From positions 1,426,001-1,490,000 of the forward strand of contig NZ_CP043042.1 in assembly GCF_008122265.1 (NCBI RefSeq): 64,000 nt of DNA, in the 5' to 3' direction. Positions 39,620 to 49,917 of this stretch are shown piece after piece (position 1 is the stretch's first letter; the number at the start of each line of letters is the position of its first letter). The DNA is from Marinobacter fonticola. GTDB taxonomy: Bacteria; Pseudomonadota; Gammaproteobacteria; Pseudomonadales; Oleiphilaceae. The translations under genes were made by a program, and so were the position numbers. The notes beneath the pieces were generated by a model. That model ran no database searches and was not told the DNA's origin. It saw only the letters and a list, made by a program, of their open reading frames with translations.

Positions 39620-40228
39620 ATGAACGCCAAGAAGCGATACTACCGAATCTTACGTCACGAGTACCTGCAAAAACAGGTCTTGGCCTGGTGGGCAAGGCTA
39701 CATGGCGATAAGGACATGCTTGAACGCTTGGAATGGCCGGGCGACAGAGCCCCCTATACGAAGTCTATGCGAGCGGAGCTGAAGCACTGTGGAAGAGTGG
39801 ACGATGTGCTGTTGACAGAAGCGTTCCGCACGCTCTGGTTCTCCCTGGGCGACCGAGAAACTTACTCAACGAATGACATGCTGGCGTGGGCCACGGTTGC
39901 GGCGGTAGTGGCGACCATTCGAACCCATGATGAAAGTCGCTCCTTTGCTGCCGCGCTGGGTAGCCAAAAAGAGAAGACCGGCAAGCCGCATGTAAGTGAA
40001 CTCCGGTTCGCCCAACTCCAGAAAAGCGGTGATGCTGATACTTTCCTGCGGCGCTGCCGTCGAGCGGTGGCGCTCCTGGGTAATCAGGCAAACGTGATGT
40101 CGGTGGCCGACAGTGTCCTGCACTGGCATACAGAAAAGCAAGGCTATTCCCTCGAACGGGCGGACCAGCGGCTTGCGGTGCGCTGGGCTACCGACTATTT
40201 CACGGCGCTGGCCGAGTACCAGAAGTAA
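39620..40228 (+). CDS. casB: Cascade small subunit Cse2 (CasB)
   Basis: A 202-residue helical Cse2, somewhat longer than the roughly 160 residues of the E. coli protein. It forms the inner belly of Cascade and stabilises the R-loop. Family features are the N-terminal WWARLHGDKDMLERLEWPGDRA segment and the C-terminal GNQANVMSVADSVLHWH region. The ATG at 39620 lies 15 bp after casA with AGGGA upstream. Confidence 0.92.
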   Translation: MNAKKRYYRILRHEYLQKQVLAWWARLHGDKDMLERLEWPGDRAPYTKSMRAELKHCGRVDDVLLTEAFRTLWFSLGDRETYSTNDMLAWATVAAVVATIRTHDESRSFAAALGSQKEKTGKPHVSELRFAQLQKSGDADTFLRRCRRAVALLGNQANVMSVADSVLHWHTEKQGYSLERADQRLAVRWATDYFTALAEYQK

Positions 40229-40264
40229 CGGATTGATCGAAAAACGACAACGGAGACTGAATCC

Positions 40265-41302
40265 ATGACCACGTTTATCCAACTGCATCTATTAACGTCT
40301 TACCCGCCGGCCAACCTGAACCGGGACGACCTGGGTCGCCCTAAGACCGCGCGAATGGGCGGTGTAGAACGCTTGCGAGTTTCGTCGCAAAGCCTGAAGC
40401 GCCACTGGCGAACTTCCGATCTGTTCCAGGAAGCGGTGGCCGGTCATGTGGGTACCCGGACAAAGCTATTGGGTAAGGAGCTGTTTGAACGTTTTATTGA
40501 GGCCGGCATTAAGGAAAAAGACGCCAAAGCCTGGGCCAGTAAGATCGCGGACGTCTTCGGCGCCCTCAAGAAAGGCAGCGTGGAAATCGAACAACTGGCC
40601 CACATCGGACCGGAAGAACGCCAGGCGGTGGACGAGCTGGCCCAACGGTTGGTCGAGGAAAACAGGGGCCCCGAGGATGACGAGCTCAAACTCCTGAGGA
40701 AGACGCCGGCCGCTGCGGACGTGGCTTTGTTTGGACGCATGCTCGCGGCTGAACCCGCTTTCAACGTCGAAGCGGCGTGCCAGGTGGCGCATGCCATTAC
40801 CGTGCATCCCGTAGTGATCGAGGATGACTATTTCACCGCCGTGGATGACCTCAATACCGGCGAAGAAGATCGCGGCGCGGCCCATATTGGAGAGACCGGC
40901 TTCGCCGCCGGGTTGTTTTACAGTTACGTCTGCATCAACCGGAATCAGCTTGTTGACAACCTGTCCGGCGACGAGGCCCTAGCGGAGCGCGCCATCGCCG
41001 CATTGACCGAGGCGGCCATCAAGGTCGCGCCCTCCGGTAAGCAGAACAGCTTCGGCTCTCGGGCTTATGCAAGTTACGTATTGGCGGAGAAAGGGAGCCA
41101 GCAGCCTCGATCCCTGTCCGTGGCATTCCTGAAACCAGTTCAAGGCCATGATTACGAGGCGGACGCGATCAAAGCCCTTGTCTCCCAAAACGAGCGGTTC
41201 GATAAGAGTTATGGGCAATGCGCTGACAGCCGCTACGCCATCAACGTTGCCACGGGCGAGGGCAGCTTCGACGAGCTGCTGGCCTTCCTGAAATCCGACT
41301 AG
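40265..41302 (+). CDS. cas7e: Cascade backbone Cas7e (Cse4, CasC)
   Basis: A 345-residue Cas7e, present in six copies along the crRNA in the family's complexes. The start TTFIQLHLLTSYPPANLNRDDLGRPKTARMGG and the RVSSQSLKRHWR motif are diagnostic. Further conserved parts are AAHIGETGFAAGLFYSYVCINR and GSRAYASYVLAEKG. GGAG precedes the ATG by 9 nt. It lies 36 bp after casB. Confidence 0.96.
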   Translation: MTTFIQLHLLTSYPPANLNRDDLGRPKTARMGGVERLRVSSQSLKRHWRTSDLFQEAVAGHVGTRTKLLGKELFERFIEAGIKEKDAKAWASKIADVFGALKKGSVEIEQLAHIGPEERQAVDELAQRLVEENRGPEDDELKLLRKTPAAADVALFGRMLAAEPAFNVEAACQVAHAITVHPVVIEDDYFTAVDDLNTGEEDRGAAHIGETGFAAGLFYSYVCINRNQLVDNLSGDEALAERAIAALTEAAIKVAPSGKQNSFGSRAYASYVLAEKGSQQPRSLSVAFLKPVQGHDYEADAIKALVSQNERFDKSYGQCADSRYAINVATGEGSFDELLAFLKSD

Positions 41303-41310
41303 GAGGACGT

Positions 41311-42030
41311 ATGGACGCTCTGGTTTTTCAGCTCTATGGTCCCATGGCCAGTTGGGGCACGCCTGCCGTCGGTGAGCAGCGGCCCAGCTCCGATCATCCT
41401 GGCCGGTCGGCCTTAATAGGTTTGCTGGCGGCAGCATTGGGGATTCGTCGTGACGAGTCGGCGGCCCAGGAGGCGTTGGTCGGTTCGGTACGGTTTGCGG
41501 TCAAGCAGGTGGCTCCGGGAAGGATCATCCGCGACTTTCACACGGTCCAGGTTCCCAAGCGAGATAAAAAGGCCCGCTACGCCACCCGCAAGGACGAGAT
41601 GGCGCTGTCCGGCGACCGCCTCAATACCATCATATCGCGTCGGGAGTACCGGTGTGACGGACTCTGGTACATCGCCGTTACCCTAACCGGCAGCAGTGAC
41701 TGGAGTCTGCAAGACCTGGAGGCTGCCTTGCGCCGTCCTCGCTTCACGCTGTATCTGGGGCGCAAATCATGCCCATTGGCTGTGCCTCTGGCTCCCCGAA
41801 TTGTCCAGGCGGATGGCTTGAGAGCGGCTCTGGCCGATGCTTTCCCGCCCATGGTGGACCGCCAGCAACGATGGCTGGGACTGGATGGAACTGTCGACTA
41901 CTTCTGGGAAGGCGATGCGGGCGATATCCCGCTGCAGGATACCCGCTTCCCGGAGGACGATGTGGTCAGTCGTGACCGCTGGCAGTTTCGCTCGCGACCG
42001 GAGCACCATGCGCGTATCAGGGAGGACTGA
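41311..42030 (+). CDS. cas5e: Cascade subunit Cas5e (CasD)
   Basis: A 239-residue Cas5e that caps the 5' handle of the crRNA. The N terminus LVFQLYGPMASWGTPAVGEQRPSSDHPGRSALIGLLAAALG is a typical Cas5 RAMP start, with the glycine-rich loop PLAVPL later. An AGGAGG ribosome site lies in the 8-bp gap after cas7e, indicating tight coupling. Confidence 0.95.
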   Translation: MDALVFQLYGPMASWGTPAVGEQRPSSDHPGRSALIGLLAAALGIRRDESAAQEALVGSVRFAVKQVAPGRIIRDFHTVQVPKRDKKARYATRKDEMALSGDRLNTIISRREYRCDGLWYIAVTLTGSSDWSLQDLEAALRRPRFTLYLGRKSCPLAVPLAPRIVQADGLRAALADAFPPMVDRQQRWLGLDGTVDYFWEGDAGDIPLQDTRFPEDDVVSRDRWQFRSRPEHHARIRED

Positions 42031-42032
42031 CT

Positions 42033-42725
42033 ATGTTCCTATCACGGGTTCAGGTGGCAACGGAAGGACTCGACAGGCAGGCTTTACTATCGCTGCTTGC
42101 CGGCAACGCCTATTCCAACCATCAGTTGCTATGGCGGCTATTTCCAGCCTCGCCGGAACGTTCCTTTCTGTTCAGGCAGGAGTTGGAGCAAGAACAGTTG
42201 GGCGCCGAGCATTCGCCGCGAGGCCTACCCCTGTTCTACGTCCTCTCGACGGAGCTACCGGAAGGCGTGCCCGGTTTGTTGTCGGTGGAATCGAAGCCAT
42301 TTGCTCCCCAACTGGTTAGAGGTCAGCGTCTGAGATTCCGGCTTCGGGCCAATCCAACCGTGGCCCGTAAACCGGAAGGCGGAGGTCGTTCGGTGCGTCA
42401 CGATGTCCTTATGGACGCGAAGACTCATTGCAAAAAGCAGTCAGTGGCTAAGGATCAGATGGGCCGGCACATGGATGAAGCGGCTGTCGAATGGCTGGAA
42501 AGCCGATCCAGCACCGGCGGCTTCAGTCTTGACGCGAATCCTCAGGTATCTGGTTATCGCCAGCATGTCCTGCGGCGCAAGGGCCGGGAAATCCGCTTTT
42601 CGTCGGTGGATTACGAAGGGATTCTCACCGTGATCGATCCAGACCAGTTTAACGCAACATTGCGTGAAGGCTTGGGGCGCAGCAAAGCCTTTGGCTGCGG
42701 TTTGCTCATGGTGCGGAGGGTCTAG
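42033..42725 (+). CDS. cas6e: crRNA endoribonuclease Cas6e (CasE)
   Basis: A 230-residue Cas6e that cleaves the precursor transcript at the repeat hairpin and stays bound to the 3' end of the crRNA. The N-terminal FLSRVQVATEG begins the first RRM-like fold. The candidate catalytic His lies in the YSNHQLLWRLF helix near residue 26. The C-terminal Gly-rich loop GLGRSKAFGCGLLMVRR is typical. It begins 2 bp after the cas5e stop with GGAGG upstream. Confidence 0.95.
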   Translation: MFLSRVQVATEGLDRQALLSLLAGNAYSNHQLLWRLFPASPERSFLFRQELEQEQLGAEHSPRGLPLFYVLSTELPEGVPGLLSVESKPFAPQLVRGQRLRFRLRANPTVARKPEGGGRSVRHDVLMDAKTHCKKQSVAKDQMGRHMDEAAVEWLESRSSTGGFSLDANPQVSGYRQHVLRRKGREIRFSSVDYEGILTVIDPDQFNATLREGLGRSKAFGCGLLMVRRV

Positions 42726-42727
42726 CC

Positions 42728-43943
<1,216 letters not shown>

Positions 43944-44053
43944 TTGAAATTTAAAGGTTCTTTAAAAATAAATAGCATTGTTTGCGAAGGGAAATCGCTG
44001 GTAAAAATAACCGGCGGTTATTTTTTGTTTAAATACAAGCGTGTACGATTAGA
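43944..44053 (+). promoter_or_regulatory. CRISPR leader
   Basis: A 110-bp AT-rich stretch between cas2 and the first repeat, with GGTTCTTTAAAAATAAAT near its start and GTGTACGATTAGA at the repeat junction. The latter resembles the E. coli type I-E leader end as I remember it. It should hold the array promoter and the spacer integration site. Confidence 0.85.
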
Positions 44054-45730
44054 CTGTTCCCCGCGTTCGCGGGGATGAACCGCATTTGTAGCGCTTAAAG
44101 ATTTGCATCTTTTTCTGTTCCCCGCGTTCGCGGGGATGAACCGCGGACGCTCTGAGCGGCCCGGTCACGATCCGGCTGTTCCCCGCGTTCGCGGGGATGA
44201 ACCGGGACCGGTATCAAATCATCACCCGCAAAAATTCTGTTCCCCGCGTTCGCGGGGATGAACCTGATAGAGACGATTCCGAACCCATTTTCGAGGGCTG
44301 TTCCCCGCGTTCGCGGGGATGAACCGAATTCGAAACCGTTTTCCGGACAGTGGGCAAACTGTTCCCCGCGTTCGCGGGGATGAACCGAGGTGAGAGGCCA
44401 CATGCCAGAACTAACGAAACTGTTCCCCGCGTTCGCGGGGATGAACCGATGGACCCAACGCAAACCCGCGCCATTGCTGGCTGTTCCCCGCGTTCGCGGG
44501 GATGAACCGCCTTGCAGCGTAATGGCGTAGACGTGGCAGCACTGTTCCCCGCGTTCGCGGGGATGAACCGTAGACAACGTTATTGGCTTCGTTAATGGGA
44601 ATCTGTTCCCCGCGTTCGCGGGGATGAACCGCGCGTATGTGTCTCGGTGATCACCCGCGTGTGGCTGTTCCCCGCGTTCGCGGGGATGAACCGGGGTTAC
44701 ATAGAATGTCGGAACAATTATTAGCCTGTTCCCCGCGTTCGCGGGGATGAACCGTCCACGCTGATTGAATTCCTCTGGAAGCTGGTCTGTTCCCCGCGTT
44801 CGCGGGGATGAACCGTGGACACCGGTTTGCCATTCAGAATCAGGCGGCTGTTCCCCGCGTTCGCGGGGATGAACCGGAATTCTAAACCAACAGGCCCAAC
44901 GCAAAAGTCTGTTCCCCGCGTTCGCGGGGATGAACCGTCATCCAACGGCAACCCTTATTTTATCCGTTTCTGTTCCCCGCGTTCGCGGGGATGAACCGCG
45001 CTCAATAGCTCGCTGATCGCCTTCACGCAGCTGTTCCCCGCGTTCGCGGGGATGAACCGTCTTGCAAGGCGACGAAGCAGCGCGCGCCACTCTGTTCCCC
45101 GCGTTCGCGGGGATGAACCGCTCGCCCGAGCACTGCACAACATGGATGGGGCCTGTTCCCCGCGTTCGCGGGGATGAACCGCCTGAATCTGATATCGCCT
45201 TCGAGCTGGACAGCTGTTCCCCGCGTTCGCGGGGATGAACCGTTCTATGGGGCATCCAATCGCAATACATTCGACTGTTCCCCGCGTTCGCGGGGATGAA
45301 CCGGCCTGAATATCCTTATCGCGCCACGCTTTGGGCTGTTCCCCGCGTTCGCGGGGATGAACCGGTCATTGCGGCGTCCGAGTCCGCGCCGTTCATCTGT
45401 TCCCCGCGTTCGCGGGGATGAACCGCAGTAGACCGCCGCCAATTTGCTGAGCATACGCTGTTCCCCGCGTTCGCGGGGATGAACCGTACATCGGCATCGA
45501 CCTGGGCGCCGAATGGGGCTGTTCCCCGCGTTCGCGGGGATGAACCGACCTTCACCGCGGGCACGCCCGACGAAATAACCTGTTCCCCGCGTTCGCGGGG
45601 ATGAACCGATTGACGGGGTAGAGGTTAAAACGCTGCGTATCTGTTCCCCGCGTTCGCGGGGATGAACCGGCATCGCGCCCCAAAATCGAATACCAGAGCT
45701 TCTGTTCCCCGCGTTCGCGGGGATGAACCG
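44054..45730 (+). CRISPR. type I-E CRISPR array, 28 repeats and 27 spacers
   Basis: The 29-nt repeat runs CTGTTCCCCGCG, TTCG, then CGGGGATGAACCG, with a CCCCGCG/CGCGGGG hairpin. Starts fall every 61 bp from 44054, so spacers are 32 nt; the tenth (44632-44664) is 33 nt. All 28 repeats look identical, including the last at 45702-45730. The array reads away from cas2, giving a crRNA 5' handle ending ATGAACCG. The last repeat is followed by only 23 unmatched bases before the duplicated fadH sequence starts. I could not search spacer targets. Confidence 0.99.
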
Positions 45731-45753
45731 GGTGTCTAGATACTCGCGTTGTT

Positions 45754-46245
45754 CATGAAGGCGACTCGCCATCACTGCATACCGATCACTTTATGAAGGA
45801 ATGGGGTGTGGACCTGACGGTGGAACACCGCGGCGGCATCCAGGGTGTTGCTCCCCAGGTACCGGCGCCGGCCCGGCAAGTGTTTCTGCTTCAGCGCAAG
45901 GCGACCAAGGTGGGTAAGAACCTGGGCAAGACCACCGGTTGGATTCATCGCAGTGCTTTGAAGATGCGTGAGGTGCAAATGATCCCGGGCGTCACCTACC
46001 GCAAGGTCGACGATCAGGGGCTGCATATCACCGTGACACCGAAAGGCGCGGAGCAGGGAGAGGACCATATTCTCCAGGTGGATAACGTGATTATCTGCGC
46101 CGGCCAGGACCCCTTGCGGGAACTCCAGCAGGGCCTGTTGGATGCCGGTCAACGTGTCCATCTGATCGGTGGCTCGGACGTCGCCGCTGAACTGGATGCC
46201 AAGCGGGCAATCAATCAGGGGAGCCGGTTGGCGGCGGAGCTCTGA
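45754..46245 (+). pseudogene. fadH 3' fragment (direct repeat copy 2)
   Basis: This holds the last 492 bp of fadH without its 5' part. It reads in frame from a point 13 codons before an internal ATG at 45793 to the stop at 46245. It has no ribosome site and is unlikely to make an active protein, since it covers only part of the NADPH/FAD region. It is identical to copy 1 except for the silent change at 46236. Upstream it joins CRISPR spacer sequence; downstream it keeps what looks like the original fadH terminator. Confidence 0.95.
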
Positions 46246-46275
46246 ACAACGGTCGAAACGCGCAGCTAAAAAATG

Positions 46276-46314
46276 AACCGGCAATTGCTCCTTGGAGGCG
46301 GTTGTCGGTTTTTT
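46276..46314 (+). terminator. rho-independent terminator, probably ancestral to fadH
   Basis: AACCGGCAATTGC (46276-46288) can pair over 13 positions with GCGGTTGTCGGTT (46298-46310), counting three G-U pairs, around a 9-nt loop. TTTTTT follows. It begins 31 bp after the fadH-fragment stop codon. Confidence 0.85.
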
Positions 46315-46465
46315 GTGTTCTCAGTTTCAAAACGTTGCAGTTTAGTGCTTATCCTACGCATCCGTATGGCTACAATAGCCGTTAACTTCCAGACAAATTC
46401 CGCGTATTTCTGACGTACTGCGGCATCGAGAAACTGGCGTAGGGCCGCATTTTCGGAGGCAAGGC

Positions 46466-47716
46466 ATGGCGAAAACCGCCAAGGCGGATGAGGGATACTC
46501 GGCCGTTTTTTTGATGGATAGTGCTCAGGTCGCGCGACAGATGCGTGGCTCCGAGTTTGGCGCTTTCCTCGACGGCTATGTTGGCCTCTCTGACCTGGCC
46601 GATACGGATGTACGCGCTGTCTACCTCAATCTGGCTCCGGATCTGGGCATTCGCGGGCTGGTATTTTTTCGCATCTATTTCGACGAAGAGGGCCGGGCCG
46701 ACAGCCACTGGAACCTGCCGGTGGAGCGTCTTTCTGAAATCGGCGCCAAGGGGCCTGATCTGGGCGCCGGTCCAATCCACCTGGTCTGTCGCAGCCAGTG
46801 CCCCGAACCGGCCATTGCTGGCGAGCTTTGGGATCCGGACATGGCGCCGGGGAATAACCATTTCCAGGCCATCCGTCGAGCGGTGGAGTCCAACCAGCTA
46901 AAATTCCAGAGAAGAAAGATAGAGACACCGGATGAGGAGATTCCGGTGCTCAGGGCGGCCGTTCGACGTTCGTCCGACGAGCTGGACACGAGAGAGGCGG
47001 CCAGGCAGCGGATTCGTCTGGCGCGGATGATTCGCGAGCAGCGTTTGCGTATTAAAACGCTGCAGAGTGTTCACCGGGACGCGATGTCCGACTTGCAGCG
47101 AGTACATCGGCACGAACTCCAGGGCGTTCGCAATGAGTTACAGGCGATTCAGGAGAAGCTCGAGCGCCAGCGCCTGAGTAACGAGCAACTGAAAGTCCGC
47201 TTGGCTGAGCGCAATGAGCAGTACCTTGACCTGCAGCAAAAGCTCAGTGAGACGGATAGCAGTAGCGAGGCCAAACAGGACGCCAGCAATGCCGAAGTGG
47301 TGCTGCTGAGAGAACAGCTCGAGCGAAAGCAGCGCGAGCTGGAATCTCATAACGATAGAATCGTTATGCTGGAGCAGGAACGCGATGAGCTGGTTCATCA
47401 GGAACCGGTGGAAAATTCAATCTTGGCGGAATTGAAATCCCAAAGCGTGTTCTTGGTTGCCTACCACCCCGGTATTGGCCACATCACCTTACCCTACGAT
47501 GACATCAAGCCTTACTTCGAGAGCCCCGTGGCCTATGCCGCCGGTAAATGCGGCATGAATGAGCCGGCCTATCGCCAGTGGCTGGCCCATCACGAAGAGC
47601 CGCGTTGCCAGGCCAAGGTTAATGGCAAGCCCTGCGGTGAACCTTTGGTTCGCGTCAGTCAGCCCGCGGAATTCAGGCCCGGCATAGACGATCGTTGCGA
47701 GGCTCACCAAGTGTAG
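46466..47716 (+). CDS. coiled-coil protein of unknown function
   Basis: A 416-residue soluble protein in three parts. Residues 1-165 are a mixed globular domain (FLMDSAQVARQMRGSEFGAF, LGIRGLVFFRIYFDEEG). Residues about 175-315 are a long charged coiled coil rich in Gln, Glu and Arg. The last 100 residues include AYHPGIGHITLPYDDI and a Cys/His cluster (PRCQAKVNGKPCGEPL, later DRCEAH) that may bind zinc. I do not recognise it, though it has the look of a conserved gammaproteobacterial hypothetical. It is the first intact gene after the CRISPR island; GGAGG precedes the ATG. Confidence 0.75.
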   Translation: MAKTAKADEGYSAVFLMDSAQVARQMRGSEFGAFLDGYVGLSDLADTDVRAVYLNLAPDLGIRGLVFFRIYFDEEGRADSHWNLPVERLSEIGAKGPDLGAGPIHLVCRSQCPEPAIAGELWDPDMAPGNNHFQAIRRAVESNQLKFQRRKIETPDEEIPVLRAAVRRSSDELDTREAARQRIRLARMIREQRLRIKTLQSVHRDAMSDLQRVHRHELQGVRNELQAIQEKLERQRLSNEQLKVRLAERNEQYLDLQQKLSETDSSSEAKQDASNAEVVLLREQLERKQRELESHNDRIVMLEQERDELVHQEPVENSILAELKSQSVFLVAYHPGIGHITLPYDDIKPYFESPVAYAAGKCGMNEPAYRQWLAHHEEPRCQAKVNGKPCGEPLVRVSQPAEFRPGIDDRCEAHQV

Positions 47717-47798
47717 ACGGCAGCGGTGATTGAGCTTAACACTCCATCATCGCAGCTTGCTTATCGATCACCGCAGCACGTTTCGGAAGCGTTCAAAC

Positions 47799-48761
47799 TT
47801 ACCTCTGAACACCGGGCCAATGGTCGGGTACCACAAAGATGCGACGCAACTCTTCCCAGCCTCCGGCGGCCCTTGGCGTCATCTGCGCGAAAAGACGGGG
47901 CGGCGCCCCTTGCTGTATGGCATTGAGCGTGGCCGCGGATTTATCGGGATCAGGTGCTGTCGTGCTCTGAAAACGGCCCAGCCAATGGGGTTTCTGTAGA
48001 CAGATCCAATCACTCACGTCATCGTCGGAGAGGTGCTCGGCGCGCTGCCAAGCGCCTTTTCCGTGCACCTCAGGTGTAGTCGCCGGGCGCGCCAAACGTT
48101 CAGCCACCGGGTAGAACAGGTATCCGGGCATGAATAGCCGTGGGCAGGGCAGGCCGATACCGTGCCTGGCCAGCAGTTGGCGTGTTTCGGGCAGTTCGGT
48201 AAGGCGGCATTGGTGAGTGATGAGTCGGCTTGTCTTGATATCCAGGCGGTCCTGGGCGTTAGGGCCGTACCAAAGGGTCGCATCCGCGCTCTTGTCTGCA
48301 CGCTTCTCTGTGCTATCGCCCGCCTTCTCTCCATATATGGTTTTAGAAAGGCTACCGGACACGCCGAGGTAGAATTTTACCGCGATCTCATGGTGCTCGA
48401 TGCGATCGTCGTGGCGGTTATGGACCACGAAATCCAGCTCGCCCACCGTGCGCCCTTCGCGCGTCACTTGCGCGTTCTCAAGCAGGATGGACCATCCCAG
48501 GATGTCCGCTAGTAGAAAGTGGTAAAGTCTTTCGAAGTACACGCCCAGGCGCGGCCGCGGGTTGTCCGCAATCCGGGTCAGTAGGGGCTCCGGATGGTCG
48601 TCAAGGTGAGCTAGGCGCGTTGCGATATCGTCGGGTAGATAAGGCCCGAGGTCTATTCTCAGTGAAGAATCCGTCAACGATGCAGCACCGCAAAGCCAGG
48701 CCAAATGTCTGACAGCGGGGGTTTTCCATAGCCTACTGGGGTGATCGGGAAACACAGTCAT
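47799..48761 (-). CDS. DUF1853 family protein
   Basis: A 320-residue protein that I place in DUF1853 from its pattern: an N-terminal RHLAWLCGAASL, then YFERLYHFLLADI. The central stretch GELDFVVHNRHDDRIEHHEIAVKFYLG has the E-x-D ... E-x-K order of a PD-(D/E)XK nuclease fold. Nuclease activity is a structural guess. It is convergent with the coiled-coil gene, with 82 bp between stops. Confidence 0.75.
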   Translation of the reverse strand: MTVFPDHPSRLWKTPAVRHLAWLCGAASLTDSSLRIDLGPYLPDDIATRLAHLDDHPEPLLTRIADNPRPRLGVYFERLYHFLLADILGWSILLENAQVTREGRTVGELDFVVHNRHDDRIEHHEIAVKFYLGVSGSLSKTIYGEKAGDSTEKRADKSADATLWYGPNAQDRLDIKTSRLITHQCRLTELPETRQLLARHGIGLPCPRLFMPGYLFYPVAERLARPATTPEVHGKGAWQRAEHLSDDDVSDWICLQKPHWLGRFQSTTAPDPDKSAATLNAIQQGAPPRLFAQMTPRAAGGWEELRRIFVVPDHWPGVQR

Positions 48762-48811
48762 GAGCGTCTGCCTGAATCGGGATACTGTCGCTTGGATTTC
48801 GAGACCATCGT

Positions 48812-48828
48812 CGGGTTAACTTAACCCG
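48812..48828. promoter_or_regulatory. 17-bp perfect palindrome, operator-like
   Basis: CGGGTTAA-C-TTAACCCG lies 51 bp upstream of the DUF1853 start and 203 bp upstream of nadK, in the 269-bp divergent gap. Its size suits a dimeric repressor site. No regulator gene lies beside it. Confidence 0.4.
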
Positions 48829-49030
48829 TGGGTTTAGGGAAGCGCCAATAGACTTAATCGGAGGCTCCCTAATTCAGCGGTTCCTTAGATCCTTGCACGC
48901 GGGTCTAGTACTATTAGGCGGCTTCTCTACTCGGCCGAATGATAAGAACGCCGGGAAACGAGTATGAGTAAGCCCGGTCACTCTAACCCAATGGGCCGGA
49001 ATGCATCTCTGGGCTGGCACAGGATATCGA

Positions 49031-49915
49031 ATGGAGCAATTCAGAAACATCGGGGTCATCGGGCGCATGAACAGCGTCAAGGTCGTCGAGACGTTGCGCC
49101 GTCTGCGGACCTATCTCGTGAATGAGAACTACCAGGTTATTCTGGAATCGGACACCGCGACGATGTTGCCCGGCCACGGCTTACAGGTGTCGAGCAAAAA
49201 GCTTCTGGGAGAGATCTGCGATCTGGTAATCGTGGTTGGCGGTGATGGCAGTCTGCTCGGCGCCGCGCGGGAGTTGGCCAAGTCGAAGATCCCGCTGCTG
49301 GGGGTCAACCGCGGGCGGTTGGGTTTCCTGACCGATATTTCGCCGGACGACCTGGAAGAGCGCGTGGGGCGCGTATTGCAGGGCGAGTACATGGAGGAGC
49401 ACCGCTTCCTGCTCGATGCGCACGTCACCCGCAACGAAAACCCGGTGGGCTTCGGAACGGCGCTCAACGATGTGGTGCTGCATCCGGGCAAGTCAACACG
49501 GATGATCGGATTCGATCTCTATATCGATGGGCACTTTGTCTATAGCCAGCGGTCCGATGGACTCATTGTCTCCACGCCCACAGGGTCGACCGCCTACTCG
49601 CTATCCGCGGGCGGACCTATCATGCACCCCAAGCTGGATGCGGTGGTACTGGTTCCCATGTTCCCGCACACCTTGAGCAGCCGGCCGATCGTGGTGGATG
49701 GAAAAAGCGAGATCAAGCTCGTCGTCGGGGAAGACAACGAAACCTATCCCCAGGTCAGTTGCGACGGCCAGATGGATATCGCCTGCGCGCCGGGTGACGT
49801 CATCCGCATCACTAAGAAGCCTTTCAAGATTCGCCTGATTCATCCGACGGATCACAATTTCTACGCGACCTGCCGTGAAAAGCTCGGGTGGGCCAGCAAT
49901 ATCGCAGCGAGTTGA
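49031..49915 (+). CDS. nadK: NAD kinase
   Basis: A 294-residue NAD kinase, the ATP-dependent source of NADP. The catalytic GGDG motif is in VIVVGGDGSLLGAARELA near residue 65. The second signature is VSTPTGSTAYSLSAGGPIMHP near 180. The ATG at 49031 follows AGGATATCG and starts the conserved fold; the frame opens 30 bp upstream without a better site. It is followed 2 bp later by a phosphoesterase gene, forming an operon that continues into glpG. Confidence 0.95.
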   Translation: MEQFRNIGVIGRMNSVKVVETLRRLRTYLVNENYQVILESDTATMLPGHGLQVSSKKLLGEICDLVIVVGGDGSLLGAARELAKSKIPLLGVNRGRLGFLTDISPDDLEERVGRVLQGEYMEEHRFLLDAHVTRNENPVGFGTALNDVVLHPGKSTRMIGFDLYIDGHFVYSQRSDGLIVSTPTGSTAYSLSAGGPIMHPKLDAVVLVPMFPHTLSSRPIVVDGKSEIKLVVGEDNETYPQVSCDGQMDIACAPGDVIRITKKPFKIRLIHPTDHNFYATCREKLGWASNIAAS

Positions 49916-49917
49916 TT

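Noticed and set aside
44095..45775. Several long minus-strand frames with repeated motifs such as VHPRERGEQ, FIPANAGN and SSPRTRG.
   Set aside because: They are readings of the CRISPR array. The 61-bp period shifts through three frames and produces these artefact proteins.
45772..46284. Minus-strand frame of 170 residues across the fadH fragment.
   Set aside because: It is antisense to fadH coding sequence, and the same frame appears opposite the first copy.
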